Below are positions 37,165 to 48,844 of a stretch of 64,000 bases of DNA, piece after piece. Position numbers and translations under genes: made by a program. Numbering within the stretch: the first letter of the stretch is position 1; each line of letters starts with the position of its first letter. The notes under the pieces were generated by a model. The model had not been told where the DNA came from, searched no databases, and was given only the letters and a program-made list of their open reading frames with translations. Origin of the DNA: Varroa destructor. Taxonomy: Eukaryota; Arthropoda; Arachnida; Mesostigmata; Varroidae. Where the stretch lies: NCBI RefSeq assembly GCF_002443255.2, contig NW_019211455.1, positions 31,337,778-31,401,777 of the forward strand, in the 5' to 3' direction.

Positions 37165-37833
37165 TTGTGTCGAAATATACATCCAAAAGCGATTAACCAT
37201 GTAGTCGTCCCCTGTTTTCGGTACTTCTTCAATGCCCGTTTTCGGTACCATCGGATGATTGGGCGAACGGCACTCTGCACCGCGTCATCACCCACAGCAG
37301 CGCAAAAACTTCTATTTTCGTTGATACGTCTCTGTCCGGACCGCGTGATCCGCACGCTGAGATGCCGATAAGAATTGAGTGGTTCAGTACAGCGGCGTTT
37401 TTCATGGTGACAGCCAATTTATGTTGCACTTCGTCACCCTATCTGTAGCGACGGTGCAAAACCGGACTTCGCTTGCGGCCTACTCGGGCCGGCCATCGTA
37501 CCCAGTAGTGTTCAATATACTAAACCATAGCTAGTAACGGTGGCTGCAGAAACTGCACAACTTTGGTATTTTGTGCTTGACCATGCCGACTTCTAGGAAG
37601 CTTCCAAGGGCGGAACGGCCCGTTGACGCTAGAGGGATTGGAGAGGGTCATACATTGCCACTGAAGACTTAATGTCATTTTGCTCAGCACGACGCTATAC
37701 GTATCACAGTGCGAAAGCTGACAGAAAAGCAGAAAATAAGCAAGTATGACTAAGCTGCAGCAGTAAGGATTATTGAGCTACGGAGTGGCTGTGCTTTCAG
37801 TACATGGAACCTATTGACTTCTGTCTGTTTTAG
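37165..37833. other. GC-rich island with open frames on both strands
   Basis: About 37200-37450 has open, protein-like frames on both strands: plus frame reading SDDWANGTLHRVITHSS, and minus frame starting GTCACCATGAAAAACGCC. At most one is real. A promoter or first exon is possible. I cannot choose a strand. Confidence 0.25.
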
Positions 37834-37981
37834 GCAGTCAGGAATGGCGTTCCAGTGTGTTCGTGGTAACAGGCCGCGCAGTGAAGACCATAACAGTCAT
37901 ACTCGTACCAATGACAACAAGGACAACGACGGTACGATCGCCGCTAGTAGCCGTCCAATAACATCTGAGACAGAACTATGA
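37834..37981 (+). CDS. Exon-like segment with strong acceptor, unidentified
   Basis: A pyrimidine-rich acceptor (GACTTCTGTCTGTTTTAG, or the AG four bases later) leads into an open frame that reads QSGMAFQCVRGNRPRSE, then an Asn/Asp/Thr-rich hydrophilic stretch, and ends SETEL at a TGA (37979-37981). An internal ATG at 37844 has a fair context. The composition is protein-like but there is no domain. It could be a C-terminal exon of a plus-strand gene whose earlier exons lie in the preceding GC-rich patch. Confidence 0.2.
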
Positions 37982-40900
37982 AACATTTGTCGCGGTTGTC
38001 TTCGTTTCGATATGCCTTGCCGTCGAGGCAAAGTGTGTAACTTTGTAAATTCTGATAAATAACAAAGGGTTCCGACTATAACGAGGCTAATTTTAAAGGC
38101 AGCGATGCATGAACGAGAGGGGAGTAACACTTTCTATGAGACGGTTTACGATAGCGTTCATTTGTTTCTAAAGCAGGGGACGGCTCTAGCAACAACAACA
38201 ACTAGTATCGCTGGGTGGATGGATAGGCAGCATATTGGAATAATAGTAGAAACTGATAAATTATCATTATTAGCTTGTAGGATTATTAGCTTGTTGCTCA
38301 AGGACCCAAAGTTAATTTACTAGGTCTCATTTAAAGCTTGGTTGTTGTCTATGAATTATTTGAAAGGTTTTAACCTGTCGTGCAGAGTTTTGCGTGTGCA
38401 CCCCTGCGACTTATACTTATTATCATTGGCCCACGAGAAGAACGAATGCAAGCACGTACTCAATGCGTATGAATGTGGCGTATTACGAAAATGTTTACCT
38501 AACTTAACACGGCCTGACAAAATACATATCCTAACTAGCCTACGAATGCGCCATTGAATGAAGTTGTACTTTATTTTTTAGCGAACGTTTGAGATATAAT
38601 ATAACAACTAATCTATAAGCTAAACTACTACTCAAGTTTTTTTTATAGATGCGATAGGTTTTGCATGTTTTCTTTTCTTTTTTGAATAAATAACAAATCT
38701 ATAAGTTAATCTCTGATTTATTATTGCCGGGCGAGATGAGTTCGTACAGAAGCTGTCCACCGATGAATGGAAACTGGGCGAAAACTTTCGACAGGGTATT
38801 GTCGATTGATGCGATGACAACAATAAGAACGCCTTGAATGTCAGGAACTGCAAAGGTAATGACGGGCGGAAAATGATTTGTTCATTGCTTTAACCAAGAC
38901 TGGCCTAGACGGTTACCGGTCTGTGGTATTAGGCCACTGGGACTAGTACGGATTGTCGGTTACTTTAGAACTGCGTGTTGTTCACGCACATTGATATATA
39001 TTATGGATATGCGCGATTACATGTTGCCGGCAGGATAAATCAGTCAATATGGCTAACGATTTACTTACTAGCTATTAATACAAGTGTGTTTCTTTACTGA
39101 ATTAGTTCCTGTCGTCTTTTTCCTCTAGTGTGTGTTGTTCGCAAAAGGCCTAGAACGAATAGGAAAACGTTGGCGGTCAATCACGTCGGTGCGTGACGTG
39201 ATCGTTACAAATAGAGCCTGTACTCGGCCTATTTTGGGGTTTGCATCTAGCAAAAAACGTGTATTAAAGAAAAATATTATCGAACTTTTAAGTTTTCGAA
39301 CCGCATAGGAGTCAGAAATGTAGTGCAATTATGGTTACTATATATTTTATAAGGGGACTTTAGATGTTTGGCCAGTTTGGTTTTTGTTTAATTTACTATG
39401 AAGAAAAAACTTTTATTTTCTATAATAAACTGAAAGCAAAATGTCACGTTTTGAAACAGATTTTCAGTTTTAATCAACTTTCACTCCGTATTGTGTAAAC
39501 GGCAGTTTAAAATGTTAGTATAATATCCAGAAAATAGTGAACCCTGTTATTTACGCTCATTTAATGGTACAGGAGCGTAATAGTTGGCAGCATTTATGAA
39601 AACAGGCATCGCTAAAATGGTGATAACTGTTGCCCATGCAACATAATTGATGGAAGTTATGGTGGGCGTCGTTAGTATATTATAGCTTATTTAAAAAATT
39701 CGTGGTTATTCGTTACTTTGTCATTGAAAAACTCAAGGCAAAGTTCTTTCCCTTAATAATGTCTGATGATTGTTACGGGTTTCAGATGACGCGTGCCCAT
39801 AACCCATTCTCAAAATTCTTTAAAGACAAATTCAAAACTTTCATTATCAAAACGAGCCTAATTTTATTTGATGATCTGAGATACGCCTTACGTACGTCTG
39901 GAAAAGGCCCCATGCTGCTTTTAGCGAGTGCTCTTGTGGGTTGCCGATCAAGGCGGCACATCCGTCCACTTTGTGCACCTCCCCCCCTGTGCGCTCCGAG
40001 TGACTTGACGATATACATGACCTTCCGAATAATTACGATCATAAATTCGTGATTAGCCATGGAGATGTTGTTGTATTAGAACCATAGATAATCACGATAA
40101 CTACAGACGCTTCAATGAGATCCAAACGCATTTGGAAAACAGTATGCTAATTGTTGCATTTGCCCCCATTTCTCGAGCAAAATGCCCTAGATGTGCCATA
40201 CCTGGGTCATTCGAAACCCTGTCTCACAGTACCCGGTAAAGACATTAAAAAATTCCCATCTATTATGAAGAAACCTGTTTTGGAAAACTCTACTTTGTCC
40301 AAACGTAGTACGAGCTCATTCGGTTTGATAAATCTCCGATTCCATTAATACCGTAGAACCCATAAATAAACCATAAATACATAAAACTTGTTGTAAAAGT
40401 TGAGGAACTAGCTTTTGCTCTATTTAATGTAACCCTGATACGAATAAAAATGGATATTGTTATTTTAACTTAGGTACAACAATGTTTTGCAAGAGCAAAT
40501 ACGCGGAAGATATAATAGAGGGAATGATGCCCTACAAAAACATGAGAATCTCCTCGTTATCTCTGCTGCTGTCAAAATCATCTTTTTGTTTTTTATGTTA
40601 AATTTAGAAATTTTTTTTATAGCGGGATCTCCTTCACACGCTCAAACCAAAGCAGTAAAGTAAACTAAGTGTTTCTTGATGACAGCGTCATCCGGTACTT
40701 ATATCGGTACCTCTACAGGTGTATTCTGTGATGGTTCCTGATATTAAAAAGACCAGCCTTAGGATTCACCTGTTCACGACTAACCTTGGCCTTCGCTAGG
40801 TTACACGGAAACCAGTGAAACACGAATGAACGCATAAATGCGTCCTACTTAGTGTGACTATTACTTATGGTAGTAGTAGTATTATTAAGTATTATTTCTC

Positions 40901-41088
40901 ACGTGTAATACATGACATAGTAGAAATTGTGCTGTTACGCCTCTCCAGAAATGAGGAGCGCCCAATCGTTGACTATAAACTGTTATTATGAACCAGTTTG
41001 TAAGATTTTTCTCTTCTGTGTTCGCATCTTGTTTTTTTTTTGTTCGCTCTTCGTAACATAGAATTACAGCCAATATCCGATCTGCTGA
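37982..41088. other. No gene recognised
   Basis: Short ORFs on both strands; a 116-codon plus-strand ORF at 39702-40052 lies opposite a 92-codon minus-strand ORF and neither is supported. I see no repeat or RNA gene. Confidence 0.4.
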
Positions 41089-41523
41089 TCACCGGTAATC
41101 ATCCGCTCGCTTGTTAAATCGCCCGCTTATCTGGTCGCTTGGCGACAATACAGTGTAGCGCAGACCATTGGGATGAGCGATTAAAATAATATCAGTTTTG
41201 CTGCTGAGACGGCAGTTACAGAAGAGGGAAATAGGTTGCCTACCTCTCGTTGGTAATAATCGTTGGAGACAATGGAGATTGCCTCCTTGATAAAGATAGT
41301 AGGCAATATTACCAGCAATGCGCGCTTGACAGCGACGCCCAAAAGGCATCGAACAGCGGGTATAAAACATTATGGAATTCAGGCTGTGTACGAACGTGTA
41401 AGCACAGGAACTTTTGATCGACGTCATACGTATAGGTAGATCGTCGCTGAGAATGTCCACTAATATGAGGCGTTGTCGTGAAGCAAAAGAGTTCAACTCG
41501 TCAAGGAACGTCAACGGAGCCAT
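41089..41523 (-). CDS. Weak single-exon ORF, unidentified
   Basis: This 144-codon ORF starts MAPLTFLDELNSFASRQR and ends NKRADDYR. In the first 40 codons third positions are about half G or C, above the second positions and above the general composition of the window, a mild coding-like bias. There is no signal peptide, membrane helix or motif. About one ORF of this length is expected by chance, so support is thin. Confidence 0.15.
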   Translation of the reverse strand: MAPLTFLDELNSFASRQRLILVDILSDDLPIRMTSIKSSCAYTFVHSLNSIMFYTRCSMPFGRRCQARIAGNIAYYLYQGGNLHCLQRLLPTRGRQPISLFCNCRLSSKTDIILIAHPNGLRYTVLSPSDQISGRFNKRADDYR

Positions 41524-43192
41524 ATAACCATATGAACCATCAACAAGTCCTCATTGAATTCCATGTCGCGACAGTTTTCTCTTGAGTATAAGCGAGATAG
41601 TAACTGTTGCTACTTCATAATGGTATTTAGTCAGAGAATTGTATCAATAGCAGCTATAAAATAGCACGTATTCGACCAGCAATGGTAACAGTTTTATCAC
41701 ATTACTAAAGAATAATGATATGGGAGACAGTGGAGGTGATAAAGAACCTTTTTGAGAATCAACATCACGGTGAAGGTGTTCCGCACAGTGAAGGCTCTAG
41801 CCGTATCGTACTAGCTATGAAGGTACTATATTTTACCTATCAATTGTTTGCTGCCCCGAGTGCGTATGGCAAGTCGGCAAAAGAGAACGCACGCTGTCAT
41901 ACTATGAACATTAGACACGATAATGATACTCTTCGTGAGTGCTTCATTATTAAACTTTGCACAGAGACAACAGGTGGTGTTCTTTCTGTTCTTTGTCTGA
42001 GAACAATCACCGCGGTAAGGATACGCCCTTGGATGCTGTTTTGTCATTAGATTTCTAAACGGTGCGATGAAATAGGCAAAGAAAAGCCAGAATGAAAAGT
42101 CAGAGACAACTTAGTGGTACACGCTTGCCTGAACTTTGCCCCTTACCTAGTAACAATTATGCGGAGCGCTTAGGCATTTGCACTATAAAATGATTGTAAC
42201 AGGTTTTAACTTAAAAAAAATAAAGCGGCAGAGAGCTTTATAGATATACCTGTTATATATCAGATTTCAGTGAACAGCAGTGTATTTTACTTTTTTTTTT
42301 TTTATTTATGTTTTAGACACAGAACTTGCGCCATTCTGTTGGCTGTATAATCACATATTATATAAGACTATGAAGTGTTATATAGAAAATTAATGAAAAA
42401 TGTTTCCACGGAATTATATCAAACTTCTTCTATGATGGCGTTATAGCGTATTAAACCCGGCGTTTTACAAACAATACGTCATAATAATTTAGGTCCCTGG
42501 TGAACAATTCTATGACAGTAAACCAAGTCACTTTTTGTGTAATACCTACTATTGTATTCTTGGTAACTTTTTAGAAGTCTCTTTTGCACAGAAGTAGCGA
42601 TTACGGTGACGCAATCCAATAACGTACGATCCGTTTTCTTCCCCAAATTATTAGACGGTTCTCTTTTTACTATTTACTTTATTAACTTAGCTATTTTCAT
42701 TTCGCACATTTGTTCTGATAGCGGGCATCATTGTGTAGATTTGTCCATAACTTACGTGACGGACCCAAAACCATGACGAGAACACCTCGACTTAACATAC
42801 GCATACGTACCATAGATATGATCTACCTATGCAACACTCTCATGCGTCTAACTAGTGAGAGCTGTGACACCAGCGCTTTCTTTAAGTAGAGAGGTTCTAT
42901 CTTACTTTATCGATAAAAGTTTCCGTCGTTTAGAACAAAACAGAGGATAGTTCTGATCGTTATTACTTCTCTAGTCAGGCTACAACGGGAAATGTTGAAA
43001 TTGGCGCGCATAGCGACAATATATGGGAGCTAAGTGTAGATAGCTTTGATAATACTGAAAAAGTGGTAGGCCGTGTTCATCATCACGTACTACTAGGAGC
43101 TTCAGCGTACGCTTTTTTGGTAAAGTTACTACCGAGGTGTCTAATACACATATACATAAAGACAAAAAGCTTCACGGATAACGTCGGTCAAT
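41524..43192. other. No gene recognised
   Basis: This stretch includes an unsupported 111-codon plus-strand ORF (41715-42050) with a minus-strand ORF opposite it, and a T run at about 42292-42303. Nothing else is seen. Confidence 0.4.
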
Positions 43193-43210
43193 TATATATA
43201 TATATATATA
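43193..43210. repeat. (TA)9 microsatellite
   Basis: An uninterrupted TA dinucleotide run. Confidence 0.85.
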
Positions 43211-44580
43211 AGCACGAACACATATATTTTTCCCTTTAAATATATATTTCCGTTAAACTTAAGTCTAACCGAATGTAACATTTTAATATATCATTTCACA
43301 TGGAAGCGCGATACTTTATGTGAGCGCTTACTTAAAGGTGACATGTTGTTCTATATATTTCGTTAATACTTTCGGATACAAGTCGATACTATTTTTCATT
43401 CTGGCCGAGGAAGGAGCCGTATATTCTACATATTAGCACACAAATTTCGATATGTCTACCAGTTTCAGTCCCACAGTAGAGCGCACACACATACACAGGC
43501 TCTTTGAGCCCCAACAACTCCAATATGCCGTCTGAGATAATGCACTACGGAAAAATACGAGCATAACCCACGTACAGACTTGTAAAAAAACAATCAAACA
43601 TTTTGAATTTGCGTTCGTCTTTCTAATCTAAATCTAGCGTCTAACCGTTTAACCAATGTTTTTTTATTACATTCACCTTATCTAAGGCTTTACATTACCT
43701 AAGAATTTGGGTTTTTTCAGCTGCATGCAGATGTCACGTGGCATTAAAGAATTATTGCACTTTGTTGCCAATCTGCAAATCGACTACAATATATAGAATA
43801 CAGAAGTAAGTTAAAATAGCTTGGTCTGAATAAACAGGTGCTCTTGTGTGGTGCTTGACGGTGCGGCCTTCGATAGTGATGTATTGAGCAGTTTTTTTTA
43901 ACCAGTTAAAGATTTTCGTAAAAGGGTTCCGAGTTCTGTAAAATTTCGCATTTCTGGCGCGGTAGCGATGTACGAAGTGGACAATGGAAATCCCACGTGT
44001 CCGTACGTACCTTCGCCCATATAAAAACGTAAAAGAACAAATAGAAAAACTTAATGGATTTGGCGTACGGTAGTACGGTGGAGGTTCAATATACGCGCAT
44101 TGACTGTCTGCATCATCCAAACAATGTCGACCACTTCTTCAACAGAAAATCACAATGAATCGCCAGTGAATATAGAATAAATAGAATACGATGCTACTGT
44201 TAAAAGCGAACAAAGTGGGGGCCCAACAGAATATTAAGACGATGACAGTCGCGTTTTCAGATCTAAACTATACGTCCATATCGCCCAGTTTGCATTGTAC
44301 GAACGCATGTTCAATAGTCATGGGGGAAAATTGATCAAATGGTACGAAAGGTTGACAAAAGGAAAAGCAAGAACTTGCTTGAATTCCTCAATGTAGACCA
44401 GCATCTCCTGAGCACGTTCGGCGTTCGGTTCATGAAGGCCATGAAATTGGTTTGGGATGACATAATAGATCGGGCCTAAATTTGTTTATCACCGCAGAGT
44501 AGTAGGCCTATTAGTTGTTATCCGTACCGTATCGTTTGTGAGGCGCACTCAACGTAAGGATCACATGCTGTCTAATTGTG
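43211..44580. other. No gene recognised
   Basis: An unsupported 122-codon minus-strand ORF (43752-44120) is the only long frame. No repeat or RNA gene is seen. Confidence 0.4.
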
Positions 44581-44880
44581 CCGTGATAGCGAAAATACAG
44601 CAGATAGCTAACCAGCCGAATGTTCATGAGTGTCTTCCTGTCATCGTGGTACATAGGTCCACAAGTCGCGTGTTGGAAATTTATTGACACTGACCGCTTA
44701 ATATATATATATATATATATATAAGGGGCAACAGCTTCTTTCTATATACATCTGCTTAAGGCGCGGCGGTCAGCCAATAAATTTCCAAGACGCGACTTGT
44801 GGACCTATGTACCACGATGACAGGAAGACACTCATGAACATTCGGCTGGTTAGCTATCTGCTGTATTTTTGCTATCACGG
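44581..44880. mobile_element. Large near-perfect inverted repeat (foldback/MITE-like)
   Basis: The left arm 44581-44686 and the right arm 44775-44880 are reverse complements over 106 bp with two differences: 44591, which would pair G-T, and 44672, a G-G mismatch. After a 2-base indel another 8 bp pair (44690-44697 with 44766-44773). The 68-base spacer begins with an (AT)11 run. The ends are CCGTGATAGC and GCTATCACGG. There is no ORF, and no target-site duplication is evident. The left flank is GTG and the right flank is a TA array. A foldback or miniature inverted-repeat transposon is the likeliest class; a long-hairpin small-RNA source or an inverted assembly duplication are alternatives. 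Confidence 0.75.
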
Positions 44881-44900
44881 TATATATATATATATATATA

Positions 44901-44939
<39 letters not shown>

Positions 44940-44950
44940 ATATATACATA
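44881..44950. repeat. Compound (TA)n(TG)n microsatellite, duplicated unit
   Basis: Two successive 30-bp copies of (TA)10 followed by TGTGTGTG, ending in TATATACATA. It abuts the right end of the inverted repeat exactly. The plus-strand ORF 44869-45051 is derived from it and is not a gene. Confidence 0.9.
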
Positions 44951-47900
44951 AACTCAGACGTATTGTAAAATGGAATTCGGTGATTGGCAGAAAAACACTT
45001 TTTTCAACTTTCTTGTTGTGTATTCACTTGATACCGAAAGTTACCACGTAATTATAATATACATTTCGCTGCGTTGCTAATTTAGAAGATTATTATTGGT
45101 ATTCGAGTATAGTACAATGAGAAGTAATAATTCATTCTCTTTAATTGGTTTCGAAGAAAGATTTTTCTATTTTTTAAGTAAAGATCGCAGGTAAGAGAAA
45201 TTGAGTCCTATAAAAAAAAGTACGAGAAACAGATAAACAGAGTTTGTGTCATTCCTATAGAAATAATATCAAAGCATGCAGTAAGATAACTTTGCTAGTG
45301 CTTGTCAGCTCCACTATTTAAGCACACCGATTGCAGTGTTAATAACAAAATCTAACTATTAATTATTAATTTATGCGTTGGAACAATATTATACAGCAGA
45401 TAGTAAAACAGTAGTGTATTTAGTTCATATTTTACTAAGCATTATTCAGTCATAATAGTTCTTTACTGATAAGCAGATGGATTTTTTTCGACCGACGATT
45501 GCCGATAGAAGATTTGGCCGGAGTATCGAGCAGAATGTAACTTCTTTTAGCCGAATTATCTGAGTATGTTTACAAGGATACGTGTTCAAACCTAGTCTAT
45601 TAACAGGATCTACTGGTCGTAAGGCATCGCAGTAATTCCGCCTTGTAGAAACAAAAGAGATCAGGCCGTCCGCCTGCTTTCCCAGAGAACTAAACGTTAT
45701 AGCGATATATAGGTGTTGTTGTTTTGCGCTAAAAAATGCCACCAATAAATCGAATCACTGTGTAAAAAAAATAGAAGACGAAACGCCACATCGCTAACTA
45801 AGGACTGTTCAGCCTCATTTCCTAACATGTATTGGTATCGCTGGGTTCAATCGAGCTCAGTGAATGTATAGATATGATACAACTCAAATAAATTGCTAAA
45901 TAAAGTGCAATCAATACGTTAACTTGAAGTGCGAATATATTTTATGACTCTCCGCGTAAACAGACGAGTCTTTTATTTTAGTCACTTATGTCCTTTATTG
46001 GCCAATGTCGTGTTTATAAGCAGTTCCGTTTAGGCTATGGCACGACAATTGTTTCTGAGCCGCGTCGTTACAATGGATCTCCATAAGACAGATCACATGA
46101 TCAATGTGGTACCTATTGAATGAAAATGTTTATTTGCATCGCTGTTACTTCGCCCTTCATCGCGTCTTTACATTTCATCGAATGTCTCCCTGTTTGCAAT
46201 TTGGTTGGCCGGATACGCCGGACAGTAGCTTGCTGTGTTATGTACCGCACCGCGTCGTTCCATGCGTTACTACGATACTCTTTTGCCGGTTTAGCATAAT
46301 CTGGGTAACCCAGACCCGACCACTTCACGACCTAGCCCGTTCGTCGTCTGGCCTTCATATTACAACCGTATTCAGAAATTACGGCGTGCCAACGTACATT
46401 GCTAGCTTGTGTAAATGTTACTTTTGAATCGAGTTGCGACGTCCCCATGTAAACCATGAGGTAACTTTCGGAGACTGTTACGAGGCACTGCGTTAGAAAA
46501 TTGCTCGAATCTTGCATTTTTTTGGTGACTAATGACATTTTCGAAACGCCAAACGCATTATTCTCTATTTGATCAATGTGTGCGGGGTGGCAAACTGATA
46601 ATCGAAGCGAAACGGAAAAGGGGAGCTGTGTTAAAGATTTGAGGCGTGAGTAATCTAAATAGGCAGTCAAAGTTGATTGGCGCAACAATTGCGGCAAAGA
46701 AAGACCATAAATCGTGCGGAAATGGCTATGGTCAGAACCATTGCTGTAGGGACAACACCAAAACCTGTGCAATATCGACGCGGGCAGCTCATGGAGGAAC
46801 CGAAATGATTATGATAATTACTTTGATTCTAAAAAAATAAATATCATTCTTGTCCTTCTGCCATGTGTACACATGATTCTGTTATTCTGTCGTATAGAAC
46901 AACAGAATTAGCTAATGTCACGTTACGTCTTCTCGTTTAGTCGTGTGTTTCTGTGTGCGTGTGTGCGTATGTAAGTCGAACTGTCTACCGTCAGTAAGTA
47001 TTCGTCGGATTCTTTGAAATAGACCCTGTTTCTTGTTAGACAACTGAAAAACAGTGTGATTACATTGGGTGAGTGGCATACATGACAGCTTTTCCGTTAT
47101 TAGAAGGCAAAAGCAGGATAGGAGTTGTCCGTCCAAAAGGTTGTCTAAAAACCGATATTAAAGCTTCCGATACCACTATCCATAATATATCGATAAAAAA
47201 AAATCGGCCTAGCAATGGTATTTTTGATCGGATATTCCCAAGAGCAGATCGACTGGCTGATCACTCGAAACTTAATCACAGGTTATTGCTGAAAAGTCAA
47301 CGCGTCCGTGCTTGTAAACTGTCGTTTTTTGTTAATGTACGTTTGGTGTATGCCCTAGATAAAGACACTTTAGGGATATTTACTGTATCGCAAGTCCATC
47401 GAGTTGAATTATACCAACCATAGTCACACAAGAACTTATCCTTGTGTACAATGAGAACCTTTATAATGTACTAGATGACTTGCATCCAGTATTATAAGCG
47501 TACTAGTTACCATGCTGTGAGAGGTGTATGTGGGTTTGCCGTTATGATTACTATTATCAGTATTAGATATTGCACGTTGAAGGTCCAAACTGTGTGTCCC
47601 AGCCGAAGGAAACCTTTAACAGGCGTGATGCAAACCGATGAGGACTGTTCCTATAATTTGAACTGCTGATTCAATGACAGTTTGTTCATAAAGTGGACAA
47701 AAGCTTGAGCTTTGCAATAATTATACAGGGAAATATTGATCTTCTAATTATCACATACTTTTCTGCTTTATTTAGATACTGTGACTTTTTTACATTGCTC
47801 AAGCAACAGCCCATTTGTTCCATAGTATTTGCCCTTGGCTCATAACAACAATCCCAGCTAACGCCCTAACACGCCCACAAATAGTACGGGTAATTATGAA

Positions 47901-48177
47901 AGCTGATGCACAGTACACAACAGACATATTTACTCCCAGAATATCTTTATTCCTTTCTTTTTAGATTAGCCAACGATACTTCTAAATGACCATCTGAATA
48001 AATGGCTTCGATGAGCAGAGTACGAGAGAAGACCTTTCTTCCAGAATAAGAGCCGCTCTTCCAGATGCGGTGAATTCTGTTAACTGTTAGAATATAACTT
48101 TTTAATATAATTAAAGCTGGTAACCGCATTTTTGGCCTTAAATTCAATGCACTTATATACGAGCCTGAATGCCAGCC
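44951..48177. other. No firm gene
   Basis: In a GC-richer patch at 46110-46440 a minus frame (46113-46328) reads VKWSGLGYPDYAKPAKEY onward and looks coding-like, but an ORF of 107 codons occupies the opposite strand and no clear splice sites frame either. A 116-codon plus-strand ORF (47073-47423) and a 146-codon minus-strand ORF (46332-46772) have no family features. Confidence 0.3.
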
Positions 48178-48537
48178 TTATTCGTTAACATGAATCTTTT
48201 TTCGTCTACTTTCGAATTGAAAAGCCCAAGGCGGGTGTACACAGGTTGGGAATAACTCTTCAGAGTTAAAACCGTACTTATGCCGGAGAAGTGGCCGCGC
48301 TCTGTAAAGCTGCCATTGCGCCGTTGGGTTGGAAATGGAAATAGAATTTAATCGGAAATTCCCGAAATTCGCTGTATGAGCATATCCATGAGGTACTCGT
48401 AGTCCCATGTCGTTGCGTAAATAGGGTGGAGACTCAGCTAGCAATATAGGTGCTATGCCAAAACCACGTTCTCGTAAGGATCTTTCACCATTCCCGTTTA
48501 GCAGATCAATATCCATGTTGGATATGCATAATATCAT
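48178..48537 (-). CDS. Weak ORF, unidentified
   Basis: This 119-codon ORF starts MILCISNMDIDLLNGNG and ends SRRKKIHVNE. It has a balanced, protein-like composition, with Pro and aromatic residues spread through it (ESPPYLRND, HPPWAFQFE). A possible acceptor (ATCAAACAATAG) directly precedes the ATG. There are no dibasic-amidation sites, signal peptide or domain. A handful of ORFs this long are expected by chance. Confidence 0.14.
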   Translation of the reverse strand: MILCISNMDIDLLNGNGERSLRERGFGIAPILLAESPPYLRNDMGLRVPHGYAHTANFGNFRLNSISISNPTAQWQLYRARPLLRHKYGFNSEELFPTCVHPPWAFQFESRRKKIHVNE

Positions 48538-48808
48538 CTATTGTTTGATATAAAGTCATCTCGAAAGACTCCCTGTTCGGTACGTGTTTCTTACATTTGG
48601 TATCTTCTAAAAAAAACGGCGTCAATGTGGCCTCAAAACTTTAAATTAAAGGCATGCTTCTATGACCGGCCTATATTAAATCACGATCCATAAAACAGAA
48701 ATATTTTATTAATGACGCAAGCCCACTCAGTTCTCAACTTTGGCACGAGAACTAGTGCCGAGGGACTACGTCTGCTAACTTAGTCAGGTCCCGAGAATAA
48801 ATCGTCTG

Positions 48809-48811
<3 letters not shown>
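48538..48811. other. No feature recognised
   Basis: Nothing seen beyond an AT-rich background. Confidence 0.4.

Positions 48812-48842
<31 letters not shown>
48812..48842. repeat. (TA)n microsatellite
   Basis: About 15 uninterrupted TA units. Confidence 0.9.

Positions 48843-48844
<2 letters not shown>

Noticed and set aside
44869..45051. Plus ORF with alternating Ile/Tyr/Val
   Set aside because: It is a translation of the compound TA/TG microsatellite.
46332..46772. 146-codon minus ORF
   Set aside because: Its length is within chance expectation for this composition, it overlaps other ORFs on both strands, and it has no domain or splice support.
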